Made by a program: the position numbers and the translations under genes
Shown: one piece after another, positions 26,471 through 35,375 of the stretch
Layout: each line of letters begins with the position of its first letter
Position numbering within the stretch: the stretch's first letter is position 1
Notes under the pieces: generated by a model
The model's database searches: none
Seen by the model: only the letters and a program-made list of their open reading frames with translations
What the model was told of the DNA's origin: nothing
From: Bog-756 sp963703145
GTDB lineage: Bacteria; Actinomycetota; Acidimicrobiia; Acidimicrobiales; RAAP-2
DNA: 64,000 nucleotides
NCBI GenBank assembly: GCA_963703145.1
Contig: OY969793.1
Coordinates: 3,658,001-3,722,000 of the forward strand
Direction: 5' to 3'

Positions 26471-27792
26471 ATGAACAGCCGACGGACGATGAGACATTCG
26501 GATTCCCAGCGGGCCTGTGGAGGACGCTCGGCAGCACATCAGCCCCCGGGATGCCGACACGACAGGGTGTGGAGGAGCCCGCTTCGCGGCCCCTGGCTGA
26601 CTTCGGTCCTGGGCTTCTTGCTCTTGATCTCCCTACCTCTGGTGATCGTGACCGGACTCCTCGACTGGATCGCCTACGGGCCCCAGTTCCACCAGGCCAT
26701 TCCGGCCCACGTCGGCTTTCTCCACCTGCCCTACTTCAACTGGCCCAACCGCCCGGCGTGGCTGTTCCAGCTCACCGAGGGGCTGCACGTTGGGCTTGGG
26801 TTGGTCCTGGTGCCGGTGGTGCTGGCCAAGCTGTGGTCGGTCATGCCGAAGCTGTTCGTGTGGCCGGCCGTGCGATCGGTGGCCAACCTGCTCGAACGCC
26901 TGTCGCTCGTCATGATCGTCGGGGGCATCGTCTTCGAGATGGCCACCGGCATCTTGAACATCCAGTACGACTACATCTTCGGGTTCAGCTTCTACACCGC
27001 CCATTACTTCGGGGCCTGGGTCTTCATCACCGGATTCGTCGTCCACGTGAGTCTCAAGCTGCCCACCATGGTGCGCAGCCTGCGGCTCGCGTTCGCTTCG
27101 GGCCGAGCTGCACACCTCGCTGGCCGACACCCGGCCGGAGCCCTTGGACCCCGACGGACTGGTGGCCCCCTCGCCGTCCAAGCCCACGCTCAGCCGACGG
27201 GGGGCGTTGGCCGTGGTGGGAGGCGGATCACTGATGATCGCCGTCCTGACGGTGGGCCAGAGCCTCGGGGGGGTGGCCCGGAATGCCGCCCTTTTGCTGC
27301 CGCGGGGACGGTCCTACGGGAACGGCCCCAACGACTTCCAGATCAACCGAACGGCCAAGGCCGCGTCGATCAGTCCCCGATGAGACCGGTGCCGCCTGGC
27401 AGCTGGCCCTGAGCGGTGGTGCCCGGGCCGTTGTCGTGAGCCGGGCCTCGCTCCTGGCCATGGAGCAGCATGCTGCCGAGCTCCCTATCGCCTGCGTGGA
27501 GGGCTGGGCCACGACCCAGCAGTGGAGCGGCGTGCGGCTGGCCGATCTGGCCAGCCTGGCCGGGGTGCCCACGCCCAGCGCGGCCCACGTGAAGTCGCTG
27601 GAGAAGGGCGGAGGGTTCGGAGAGGCCTGGCTGCAGTCCAACCAGGTACTGGCACCCGATGCGCTCCTGGCCCTCAAGGTCAACGGAGCGGACCTCTCGC
27701 TGGACCACGGTTTCCCTGCCCGGGTCATCGTCCCGGCACTGCCCGGAGTGCACTGCACCAAGTGGGTGCGCTCCATCGAGTTCGTGGCCTGA
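26471..27792 (+). pseudogene. cytochrome b-molybdopterin oxidoreductase fusion, frameshifted
   Basis: One ~440-residue protein split by two apparent single-base insertions (GGG at 27100-27102, CCCC at 27375-27378). The N-terminal half is a four-helix haem-b domain (LTSVLGFLLLISLPLVIVTG; histidines in HVGFLHLPYF, LTEGLHVGLGL, FSFYTAHYFGAW and TGFVVHVSLKL). Then comes a twin-arginine-like segment (SRRGALAVVGGGSLM) and a SUOX-fold Mo domain whose ligand cysteine is in IACVEGWATTQQW (codon 27493-27495), ending VPALPGVHCTKWVRSIEF. The start (ATG 26471) is uncertain. It would be a self-contained quinone-linked membrane Mo enzyme. The next gene starts one base after its stop. Confidence 0.7.
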
Positions 27793-27793
27793 G

Positions 27794-28340
27794 ATGCGCT
27801 CTCTGAGTGGTCGGTTCAGGCGCCACTACGGGCGGCACCCGCTCCACCTGCTCACGTTGTTGGCCTCGTTCGCTCTGGTCGGTTACGTCATCGTCGACGG
27901 TCGGACCAAAGCAGCTATGGAACTCGCACGTCTGGTGGCAGTCGATCGCCGTGTGGTTCATCGCCGCAATCATCCTGCACGATCTGGTGCTCTTCCCCTT
28001 CTACTCGCTGGCCGACCGGTCCCTCGGGGCGGGTTGGCGGGCGGTGACGGGCCGGCTGCCGGATCGGATGCCCCGGGTGCCTCCCGTCAACTACCTGCGG
28101 ATCCCGACCATGGCCAGCGGGCTGCTGTTCTTGATGTTCTTCCCCGGGATCATCGAACAGGGCAAGGGCGCCTACCTCCGGGCCACCGGGCTGACCCAGG
28201 CCCCGTTCCTCGACCGTTGGCTGCTGATCACTGCAGTCCTGTTCGGCTCGAGCGCCCTGGCCTACGGAATCCGCCTGGTGGTGCGAGAGGAAGGAGAGGA
28301 CCCTTCATCCGGACAGGACGACGGTGTCGAATACGTCTGA
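27794..28340 (+). pseudogene. integral membrane protein beside the Mo oxidoreductase, frameshifted
   Basis: After removing one apparent extra A in the AAA run at 27908-27910 this reads as a ~181-residue protein with four hydrophobic segments: HLLTLLASFALVGYVIV, QSIAVWFIAAIILHDLVLFPFY, MASGLLFLMFFPGII, and LLITAVLFGSSALAYGIRL. It has no recognised family. It sits immediately after the cytochrome b-Mo gene and overlaps the methyltransferase start, so it is probably an accessory of that enzyme. Confidence 0.6.
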
Positions 28341-29083
28341 ATCCATGCTTGCTGAACCAATGACGTCCCCTGACGACCGGTGCGCGTGCGACCGGTCCGA
28401 CCCCAGTGCTCACGAGCGTCGCCGAGCCGTCCGGCACGTGGTCGGTCCCGATGTCATGTACCGGCACATCTCGGCCGGTCACGTGAGTTGGATTTCGGAT
28501 CGCTCGGGCACCCGACGGCCTCTGGCCATCACCCGCTGGTTGGGCGGCCCGGCGTCGACGAACGAGGACCGAGACGGGGACGAGGCCATGCTCGAGTCTG
28601 TGCCAGGGGCCCACTATCGACGTGGGATGCGGTCCGGGCCGTCTCACCGCCGCTCTGGCCGCACTGGGCGTGCCGGTCCTGGGCGTCGACGTTTCCGCCG
28701 CAGCCGTGGCGATGACCGAACAGCGAGGAGCGCCTGCCCTCCAGGGGGACGTCTTTGATGCCATGCCCGGCGGGGGACAGTGGTCTCGGGTGCTGTTGGC
28801 CGACGGCAACATCGGCATCGGGGGCGATCCCCTCCGCATGCTCCGGCGGGCCCGACATCTCCTTCATCCACACGGCCAGGTGGTCGCCGAGATCGATCCT
28901 CGCACCACCGGCATCTGCAGGAGCGTCCAACGGTGGGAGACCAACCACTGTGTCGGTCGATGGTTCCCGTGGGCCCAGGTGGGCACGGACGCCGCCCGTT
29001 CGCTGGCTGATGCCGCCGGCCTCCTCGTCACCAGCATGGTGGAGCGGTCGGGACGGTGCGTCGTCGCCATGAGCGTCCGGTGA
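28324..29083 (+). pseudogene. class I SAM methyltransferase, frameshifted
   Basis: After correcting one extra G in the GGGG run at 28606-28609 the frame joins EAMLESVPG to PTIDVGCGPGRLTAAL (motif I), then VLGVDVSAAAVAM (motif II) and LLADGNIGIGGDP. The N-terminal segment contains LAITRWLGGP, seen in methyltransferases that accompany Mo oxidoreductases and DUF2064 genes in other actinobacteria (recollection, not searched). The N-terminus before 28500 may hold further errors. Small-molecule or lipid-linked sugar substrate is a guess from context. GTG 28324 overlaps the preceding gene. Confidence 0.7.
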
Positions 29084-29136
29084 GGACGGCGTGCGCCATG
29101 GCCAGCCCACCTTGGTAGCGTCGGAGGGTGGCGTTG

Positions 29137-29595
29137 GTGGCGAAGGTACTGACCGTGTCGGATTTGGCGCACGCCGGTACCCGCCAGGACCAGTCGGGCC
29201 CTTCGCTCCGGTCCTACCTCATGGATCACGACTTCGACGTGCCGGTCCTCGAGGTGGTGCCCGACGGCGTCGAACCGGTCGGCGATGCTCTCCGACGGCT
29301 GGCCAGCGGGTTCTGGGGCCTGCTGGTGACCACCGGCGGCACGGGCTTCGCTCCGACCGACCGCACCCCCGAGGCCACTGGGTCGGTCGTGGATCGCCAT
29401 GCACCCGGCCTGGCCGAGGCCATGAGGTCGGCCAGCCCGCTTGGACCATTATCCCGGGGACTGGCCGGCACGCTGGGGACGTGCCTGATCGTCAACCTTC
29501 CCGGCTCGACGACCGGGGCGCTCGAGTCCATCGGCTCAGTCATCGATGTCTTGCCCCACGCGCTCGAGCTGCTCGGTGGCGGTCGCCCGCACTAG
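29137..29595 (+). CDS. mog: MoaB/Mog family molybdopterin adenylyltransferase
   Basis: Adenylates molybdopterin before molybdate insertion by MoeA. The ~152-residue protein carries the MPT-binding TTGGTGFAPTDRTPEAT motif near 65-81 and NLPGSTTGALE near 125. The GTG at 29137 is favoured because GGAGG (29123-29127) lies 9 bases upstream; GTG 29128 directly abuts that site. It begins the molybdenum operon, with moaE 28 bases on. Whether it is MoaB or Mog in function cannot be separated by sequence alone. Confidence 0.9.
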   Translation: MAKVLTVSDLAHAGTRQDQSGPSLRSYLMDHDFDVPVLEVVPDGVEPVGDALRRLASGFWGLLVTTGGTGFAPTDRTPEATGSVVDRHAPGLAEAMRSASPLGPLSRGLAGTLGTCLIVNLPGSTTGALESIGSVIDVLPHALELLGGGRPH

Positions 29596-29623
29596 CCCGG
29601 AGGAGGGGCCCTACGGTGTCCTT

Positions 29624-30106
29624 GTGGAGTTGAGCGTCGACCAGGTACCAGACGTAGGGATTGAGGTCTGGGTGGCGGTCACCGAGCAGGAGCTTCCGGT
29701 CGAACGGGCGGTGGCGTGGGCCTCGGACCCGGCCTGTGGCGCCGTCGTCTCATTCTGCGGGACGGTGCGGAATCATTCACCCGGTCGACCCGAGGTGAGT
29801 GTTCTCGAGTACGAGGTGCACCCCGACCGCGCCGTCCCGCGACTGGCCGAGGTGGCGGTGGCCGCCCGGCGTCGGTGGCCGATGATCGGTCGGATCGCCC
29901 TGTTGCACCGGGCTGGACCGCTGGCCGTCGGTGAGATCTCGGTGGTGGTGGTGGTGTCCACCCCCCACCGTGCCGAAGCGTTCGATGCTGCTGAGTACTG
30001 CATCGACACCCTGAAGCGGACCGTGCCGATTTGGAAGCGGGAGACGTGGTCTGGAGGCTCGGACTGGAGCACCTGCTCCCACGAGATCGAGGACGTCGAT
30101 CCGTGA
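29624..30106 (+). CDS. moaE: molybdopterin synthase catalytic subunit MoaE
   Basis: Large subunit that converts cPMP to molybdopterin with thiocarboxylated MoaD. Family motifs present: GAVVSFCGTVRNHSPGR near 45-61, LEYEVHPD, RIALLHRAGPLAVGEISVVV and the lysine-bearing LKRTVPIWKRET. Start taken as GTG 29624; AGGAGG at 29601-29606 is rather far (17 bases), so the precise start is unsure. It overlaps moeA by GTGA. Confidence 0.92.
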   Translation: MELSVDQVPDVGIEVWVAVTEQELPVERAVAWASDPACGAVVSFCGTVRNHSPGRPEVSVLEYEVHPDRAVPRLAEVAVAARRRWPMIGRIALLHRAGPLAVGEISVVVVVSTPHRAEAFDAAEYCIDTLKRTVPIWKRETWSGGSDWSTCSHEIEDVDP

Positions 30107-31380
30107 TCCCCCTGGCTGAGGCCCAGCACTTCGTGCTCGATGCCTGCCCGCCGTCTCCTCCCCGGTCGATGCCACTGGACGAGACCCTCGGCTGCGTGGC
30201 TGGCGAATCGATGCTGGCCACGTCACCCGTGCCACCCTTCGTCAACTCGTCGATGGATGGCTATGCCTTCCGAGCAGACGACACCGTGGGCGTCGGGGAG
30301 GAAGGCCGCGTGGCGCGGCTCACGGTGATCGGTACGGTGATGGCCGGTGCCCCGCTCGACCGGTCCGTGGGGCCGGGGGAGGCCGCCCGGATCATGACCG
30401 GTGCACCGCTGCCAGCCGGGACCGACGCTGTGAGTCCGCTCGAGGAGTGCCGGACCGAGCAGGAGGGTGCAGTGGTGGTGGTCGACCGCACAGTGTCGCC
30501 GGGCACCTTTGTGCGATGGGCCGGCCAGGACGTGGCCGTAGGAGACACCGTGCTCGGGCGCGGATCGGTCCTCACGCCGGGCAGGATCGGGGTGCTCGCC
30601 GCCCAGGGGGTTGTGGATGTCAACGTCCACCCGAAGCCCAGGGTCGGCGTCTTGTCCACCGGAGACGAACTGGTCTTCGGGCCTGGTCCACTCCCACCGG
30701 GGAAGATCCGAGACGCCAACCGGCACACCGTGTTGGCGCTGGTCCGACAGGAAGGATGGCACCCTGTCGATCTGGGTGTCACCGCGGACAACGAGGATGC
30801 GCTGGTCGAGGCGCTCGCCGATGCCCAGGATCGCTGTGACGCCATCGTGACGAGCGGTGGGGTGAGCGTGGGCGACCTCGACGTGGTCAAAGTGGTCCTC
30901 CAACGACAGTGTGCGGGCACGATGCGGTGGATGCAGGTCGCCATCCGACCGGCCAAGCCCTTTGCGTTCGGCCTGCTCGACGGGTCCGGCATCCCGGTGT
31001 TCGGACTGCCCGGCAATCCAGTGTCGGCCATGGTGAGCTTCGAGCTCTTCGTCCGGCCGGCCGGATTACAGCTGGCCGGGCACACCACCGTGCACCGGCC
31101 GGTGCTTACGGCCGTGGCCCAGAGCGATTTCCGGCGCCGACCTGACGGCAAGACACATTTCCTTCGCTCCGTGGCCACCATGGACGAGCGTGGGACGTGG
31201 CATATCCGTCCACTGGCCGGTCAGGAGTCGCACCAGCTGACCGCCATGGCCGAAGCCAATGCGCTGGCCGTCGTACCCGACGGGGACGGAGTCACCGCCG
31301 GCGAGCTTGTCCAGGCGATGCTCATCGACCCCAGTCGGCTGGGGTCGCCAGCCGCCGAGCACGAGAGGGCCCGGCCATGA
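30103..31380 (+). CDS. moeA: molybdopterin molybdenumtransferase MoeA
   Basis: Inserts molybdate into adenylated molybdopterin. The 425-residue protein has MoeA domain order: PPFVNSSMDGYAF near 45, IMTGAPLPAGTDAV near 105, the MogA-like domain with VGVLSTGDEL near 185 and TSGGVSVGDLDVVK near 255, GLPGNPVSAMVSFELF near 310, and C-terminal domain IV. It overlaps both moaE and moaA by 4 bases, so translation of the whole group is coupled. Confidence 0.95.
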   Translation: MIPLAEAQHFVLDACPPSPPRSMPLDETLGCVAGESMLATSPVPPFVNSSMDGYAFRADDTVGVGEEGRVARLTVIGTVMAGAPLDRSVGPGEAARIMTGAPLPAGTDAVSPLEECRTEQEGAVVVVDRTVSPGTFVRWAGQDVAVGDTVLGRGSVLTPGRIGVLAAQGVVDVNVHPKPRVGVLSTGDELVFGPGPLPPGKIRDANRHTVLALVRQEGWHPVDLGVTADNEDALVEALADAQDRCDAIVTSGGVSVGDLDVVKVVLQRQCAGTMRWMQVAIRPAKPFAFGLLDGSGIPVFGLPGNPVSAMVSFELFVRPAGLQLAGHTTVHRPVLTAVAQSDFRRRPDGKTHFLRSVATMDERGTWHIRPLAGQESHQLTAMAEANALAVVPDGDGVTAGELVQAMLIDPSRLGSPAAEHERARP

Positions 31381-32450
31381 CCGCGGTGCCCGTGGCCCTG
31401 TCGACTGGACCGTCCCCCCGGGTGCGGACTCCACCAAATCGGGCCCCCGGGGCCTTGCCGACCTCTGGACCGCTCGTCGATCCATTCGGCCGGGTCCATG
31501 ACGACCTGCGAATCTCGATTACCGACCGGTGCAACCTGCGATGCACGTACTGCATGCCGGAAGAGGGCATGACCTTCCAGCCGCGCACGATGCTCCTCAG
31601 CTTCGACGAGATCGTTCGTGTGGCCGCAGTGGCCAGGACCCTCGGCGTCTCGTCGATTCGGCTCACCGGAGGGGAGCCGCTGGTGCGTCGCGGGCTTCCC
31701 GAGCTCGTGTCCCGGTTGGCGGCCCTGGGCTTCGATGACCTGGCCCTCACCACCAACGGGATGGTCCTGGCCAAGCAGGCCCAGGCGCTGGCCGACGCCG
31801 GCCTCGACCGGGTGAACGTCAGCTGTGACTCGCTCCGTGCCGAGCGCTTCGCAGCGATCCGCCGGCGCGGTGATCTTCACACGGTACTCCGCGCCATGGA
31901 CGTGGCCGAGGAGGCGGGACTGTCCCCCTTGAAGGTCAACGTCGTCCTCCTGCGCGGTGAGAACGACGATGAGGTGCTCGACTTCGCGGCGTTCGCCCGC
32001 GCCACCGGCAGGCCGGTGCGGTTTATCGAGTACATGCCCCTCGATGCCGATGGGGCCTGGGCCCGCGACCGGTTGGTCCCTGGCGATGAGGTGTTCCGAC
32101 GCATCGCGGCCCGTTGGCCCCTCCAACCGGTTCCCACTGATCCGGGCCCGGCCCCGGCCCAATCCTTCCGGTTCGCTGACGGGCAGGGGGAGATCGGCCT
32201 GATCTCGAGTGTCACCCAGCCGTTCTGCGGCACCTGCAACCGGCTCCGGCTGACCGCTGACGGAGCCATCCGCAACTGTCTGTTCTCCAACGACGAGCTC
32301 GACGCCCGGGTGGTCCTACGCGACCAGGGGACAGACGATGATCTGGCCCACCTACTCAGGCGGGCCGTGTGGGGAAAGCACCCGGGCCACGGCATCAACG
32401 AGCCCGGGTTCCTCCGCCCGGCCCGCTCCATGTCGATGATCGGCGGCTGA
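31377..32450 (+). CDS. moaA: GTP 3',8-cyclase MoaA
   Basis: Radical SAM enzyme for the first step of Moco synthesis. N-terminal 4Fe-4S ligands are Cys52, Cys56 and Cys59 (CNLRCTYC); the GGEPLVR SAM motif follows. The second cluster, which binds GTP, uses Cys284, Cys287 and Cys301 (FCGTCNR, then IRNCLF). The C-terminus ends in Gly-Gly, as MoaA needs for interaction. The first 40 residues are a Pro/Thr-rich extension without family match. It overlaps moeA by ATGA; moaD starts 4 bases after the stop. Confidence 0.95.
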   Translation: MTAVPVALSTGPSPRVRTPPNRAPGALPTSGPLVDPFGRVHDDLRISITDRCNLRCTYCMPEEGMTFQPRTMLLSFDEIVRVAAVARTLGVSSIRLTGGEPLVRRGLPELVSRLAALGFDDLALTTNGMVLAKQAQALADAGLDRVNVSCDSLRAERFAAIRRRGDLHTVLRAMDVAEEAGLSPLKVNVVLLRGENDDEVLDFAAFARATGRPVRFIEYMPLDADGAWARDRLVPGDEVFRRIAARWPLQPVPTDPGPAPAQSFRFADGQGEIGLISSVTQPFCGTCNRLRLTADGAIRNCLFSNDELDARVVLRDQGTDDDLAHLLRRAVWGKHPGHGINEPGFLRPARSMSMIGG

Positions 32451-32454
32451 GCCG

Positions 32455-32691
32455 GTGGCCACCCTCCGGCTATTCGGCCCGGCCCGCGTGGCGGCAGGCC
32501 GATCGGTGGTGGAGGTGGCTGGTGTGACGGTGGGCCAGGTGCTGGCGTCGGCCGAGGCTCAGTTCGGTGAGGACCTGTCCCGGGTGCTGGTTACCAGCCG
32601 CATCTGGGTGAACGGGACGGTGGCGACTGGGGATGATCCGGTCGGGGACGGCGACGAGGTGTCGGTCATTCCACCGGTGTCGGGCGGATGA
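32455..32691 (+). CDS. moaD: MoaD/ThiS-type sulfur carrier, molybdopterin synthase small subunit
   Basis: A 78-residue ubiquitin-fold protein ending in VSGG; the terminal Gly-Gly is adenylated and thiocarboxylated to deliver sulfur to MoaE. IPPVSGG at the end and VTVGQVLASAE are family-typical. Lies between moaA and moaC, overlapping moaC by ATGA. No MoeB-type activating enzyme is in the window. It differs clearly from the CysO-like carrier at 45637. Confidence 0.9.
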   Translation: MATLRLFGPARVAAGRSVVEVAGVTVGQVLASAEAQFGEDLSRVLVTSRIWVNGTVATGDDPVGDGDEVSVIPPVSGG

Positions 32692-33206
32692 CCTCGGGAG
32701 GTGCCGGCTCGAAGGACGTGCTGACCCATATCGATGAGCACGGCAAGGCCCACATGGTCGATGTGACCGGCAAGCAGGTCACCGTGCGGGTGGCCGAAGC
32801 CCGCTGCCTGGTCCGCACCACAGCCGACATGGTCGCCCTGGCGACCGATCCGAGCACCGGTATGGATCTGTTGGAATCGGCCCGGGTGGCGGGCATCATG
32901 GCGGCCAAGCAGACCGCCTCGCTCATACCGCTGTGCCACCCCATCCGGATCGACGGGATCGAGGTCGATGTCGAAGTGGGGGAGAACGGCGTGCACATCC
33001 GGGCGGTGGCGGCCATCGTCGATCGCACCGGCGTGGAGATCGAGGCCCTCACCGCCTGCACGGTGGCTGCGCTGGTAGTGATCCAGCCCCTGTTGGCGGT
33101 GGACGACCAGGCCGCCATCGAACAGCTGACGGTGTGGCACAAGTCCGGTGGCCGTTCAGGGACCTGGAGCCGGAGCGTCAATGGGGGCGTGCGCCCGATT
33201 TCGTAG
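32688..33206 (+). CDS. moaC: cyclic pyranopterin monophosphate synthase MoaC
   Basis: Works after MoaA to form cPMP. The 172-residue protein shows THIDEHGKAHMVDVTGK, AGIMAAKQTASLIPLCHPI (catalytic Lys/His region near 70-90), GVEIEALTACTVAAL and the terminal KSGGRSG. Last of the six Moco-synthesis genes in this coupled run; its stop codon overlaps the left arm of a short inverted repeat (33204-33224). Confidence 0.95.
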   Translation: MTSGGAGSKDVLTHIDEHGKAHMVDVTGKQVTVRVAEARCLVRTTADMVALATDPSTGMDLLESARVAGIMAAKQTASLIPLCHPIRIDGIEVDVEVGENGVHIRAVAAIVDRTGVEIEALTACTVAALVVIQPLLAVDDQAAIEQLTVWHKSGGRSGTWSRSVNGGVRPIS

Positions 33207-33315
33207 GCGATTGATCCTCGCCTATACGGCAAACTCTGCGATGTAGATTGGTATCTGCGGTATATATTCTGTGATTGTTTGGCATCTACGATGTTTTGAG
33301 CTAGCTTCACGGACT
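33204..33315 (+). promoter_or_regulatory. AT-rich promoter/operator region between moaC and the Mo regulator
   Basis: About 110 bases far richer in A/T than the surroundings. TAGGCGA (33204-33210) and TCGCCTA (33218-33224) form a perfect 7-base inverted repeat. GTAGAT (33243-33248) is mirrored by ATCTAC (33283-33288), flanking a TATATATT stretch (33261-33268) that could serve as -10. The layout suits autoregulation by the HTH-TOBE protein that starts at 33316. This is inference; the site does not match the E. coli ModE box well. Confidence 0.4.
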
Positions 33316-33714
33316 GTGTCCCAGTACCGACCCGGACAGCTGGCCGAGCTGCTCGGCGTGAGCACCGACACCGTCCGGCGGTGGTGCGACGAGGGGCGAC
33401 TCGAGACGGTGCGGTCCGAAGGCGGCCACCGCATGGTCGAGGGCAAGTCGTTGGCCAGGTTCGTCCGGGCTCAAGATGACGCCTACGTTCCCGACGAGTT
33501 GCTGTCCCAATCGGCCCGCAACCGGTTCAGCGGTGTGGTCACCCGGGTGGAGAGGGACAAGCTCACCGCCGTCATCGAGATCCGCGCCGGACGGTTCCGG
33601 ATCGTGTCCCTGCTCACGCGGGAGGCGGCCGACGACCTCAAGCTCGAAGAGGGCGACCTGGCCACAGCCGTGGTCAAGGCCACCGACGTGATCATGGAGG
33701 TCGCTCCGACATGA
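33316..33714 (+). CDS. HTH-TOBE molybdate-responsive regulator
   Basis: A 132-residue protein joining an N-terminal MerR-like helix-turn-helix (YRPGQLAELLGVSTDTVRRW, then EGRLETVRSEGGHR; residues 3-45) to a C-terminal TOBE/Mop domain (about 70-132, NRFSGVVTRVERDKLTAVIEI). Such proteins bind DNA through the HTH and molybdate through Mop. The GTG at 33316 marks the start of the HTH. It sits between the Moco genes and modABC and overlaps modA by ATGA, so it probably controls uptake, and perhaps Moco synthesis, in response to Mo. Confidence 0.88.
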   Translation: MSQYRPGQLAELLGVSTDTVRRWCDEGRLETVRSEGGHRMVEGKSLARFVRAQDDAYVPDELLSQSARNRFSGVVTRVERDKLTAVIEIRAGRFRIVSLLTREAADDLKLEEGDLATAVVKATDVIMEVAPT

Positions 33715-34559
33715 ACAGCAATGACAGAACGTCCCCCGCTCCCACCCACCGGCCCCACGGTCGTCTGTCACCGACACGAGTCGCCCTCGGTCCCGTCCTC
33801 GGAGTAGTGGCACTGGTCGCCGCAGCGTGTGGGAGCTCGTCGAGCTCCACCACCACCTCGACGGCCGGGCCATCGTTGACCGGTTCGATCACCGTCTCGG
33901 CCGCGTCGTCCCTTACCGGGGCCTTCGGTCAACTGGGGACCATGTTCCACACCCTGCATCCGGCAACCACTGTGTCCTTCAACTTCGCGTCGTCGGGGGA
34001 CCTGGCCAACCAGATCACCGCAGGTGCGCCGGCCGACGTCTTTGCCTCGGCGTCGCCGGCGGATATGACCACAGTGGTGAAGGCCGGCGACGTCACCGGC
34101 ACGCCGGTGATCTTCGCCCGCAACAGCCTCCAGATCATCGTCAAACCCGGCAATCCGCTGGGGATCCACTCGCTGGCCGACCTGACCAAAGCACCCGTGG
34201 TCTCGCTGTGTGTGACCACGGCCCCCTGCGGGGCCACTGCCGCGGTGGCGCTGCACCGGGCCCACGTGAACCTGCCCTCGTCGCAGGTGACCCTGGGCCA
34301 GAATGTCGATGCCGCCTTCTCCGCTGTGACGACCGGCGACGCCGAAGCCGGGATCGTCTACGTGACCAACGCCAAGACCATCGGAGCCCTGGGTGTGGGC
34401 ATCCCCATCCCGGCGTCCCAAAACGTCACCACCAGCTACCCCATCGCCATCGTCAAGACGACCAAGGATGCGGACCTGGCCCGGGCGTGGGTCGCCTACG
34501 TCTTAGGCCCGACCGGACAGAAGGTCCTGCACCAGGCCAGCTTCCTGCCCGCCCACTGA
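33711..34559 (+). CDS. modA: molybdate ABC transporter substrate-binding lipoprotein ModA
   Basis: Captures molybdate outside the membrane. The 282-residue protein has a signal peptide with lipobox VAAAC, lipidated at Cys40, followed by a Ser/Thr linker. The binding core shows ITVSAASSLTGAFGQL near 60, SSGDLANQITAGAPADVF and IVYVTNAK. A Cys pair (LCVTTAPCG, near 163-169) could form a disulfide. First of modABC, with 6 bases to modB. Confidence 0.93.
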   Translation: MNSNDRTSPAPTHRPHGRLSPTRVALGPVLGVVALVAAACGSSSSSTTTSTAGPSLTGSITVSAASSLTGAFGQLGTMFHTLHPATTVSFNFASSGDLANQITAGAPADVFASASPADMTTVVKAGDVTGTPVIFARNSLQIIVKPGNPLGIHSLADLTKAPVVSLCVTTAPCGATAAVALHRAHVNLPSSQVTLGQNVDAAFSAVTTGDAEAGIVYVTNAKTIGALGVGIPIPASQNVTTSYPIAIVKTTKDADLARAWVAYVLGPTGQKVLHQASFLPAH

Positions 34560-34565
34560 GCCAGG

Positions 34566-35375
34566 ATGGCAGGAACCATCCCGGACCGGAGGCGAAGGCC
34601 GGCCGTGGCGGTGGTGGCGGTGGCCACCCTCACGGTGGCCTTCTTGGCCCTGCCGTTGGTGGGGCTGGTCACCAAGGTGTCGTGGTCCACCCTCGGCACC
34701 GACCTGACCTCACCGGTGGCGCTCGCCGCGCTGCGCCTCTCGCTCGTCTGCTCGTTGTGGGCGACCGCTCTGTCGGTGGTGCTCGGGCTCCCCTTGGCGT
34801 GGGTGCTGGCCCGGGTCCCATTCCCAGGCCGGAGCCTGGTGCGGTCCCTTGCCATCCTGCCCATGGTGCTCCCGCCCGTCGTCGGAGGAGTGGCGTTGCT
34901 GCTCGCCTTCGGCCGTGACGGGATCCTCGGCACGCCGCTCTTCGAGGTTTTCGGCATCCAGCTGACCTTCAGCACGGCGGGTGCGGTCATGGCCGAGACC
35001 TTCGTGGCCATGCCGTTTCTGGTGATCACCGTGGAGGCCGCCCTGCGCTCCATGGACGGCCGGTACGAGGAGGCCGCCGCCAACCTCGGGGCCGGCCGGT
35101 GGACGACCTTCCGGCGGGTGACCCTGCCCATGATCTCGTCGTCCTTCATCGCCGGAGCCGCGCTGACCTGGGCCCGGGCTCTTGGGGAGTTCGGGGCCAC
35201 CATCACCTTCGCCGGCGACATCCAGGGGCGAACTCAGACGCTTCCGTTGGCCGTCTATCTGGCCCTTCAGGGGAACGAGCAGGTGGCCATCGCACTGTCG
35301 CTGGCGCTGCTGGCCGTGTCCCTGGTGGTCCTGGTGGCGTTGCGGGGCCGGTGGCTGGGTGCCATCAGCCCGTGA
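34566..35375 (+). CDS. modB: molybdate ABC transporter permease ModB
   Basis: Inner-membrane channel of the molybdate importer, 269 residues, six predicted helices. The EAA loop contacting ModC is visible as YEEAAANLGAGRWTTFRRVTLP near 160. ATG 34566 follows the modA stop closely; the end overlaps modC by GTGA. Helix pattern and position between modA and modC make the assignment firm. Confidence 0.93.
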   Translation: MAGTIPDRRRRPAVAVVAVATLTVAFLALPLVGLVTKVSWSTLGTDLTSPVALAALRLSLVCSLWATALSVVLGLPLAWVLARVPFPGRSLVRSLAILPMVLPPVVGGVALLLAFGRDGILGTPLFEVFGIQLTFSTAGAVMAETFVAMPFLVITVEAALRSMDGRYEEAAANLGAGRWTTFRRVTLPMISSSFIAGAALTWARALGEFGATITFAGDIQGRTQTLPLAVYLALQGNEQVAIALSLALLAVSLVVLVALRGRWLGAISP

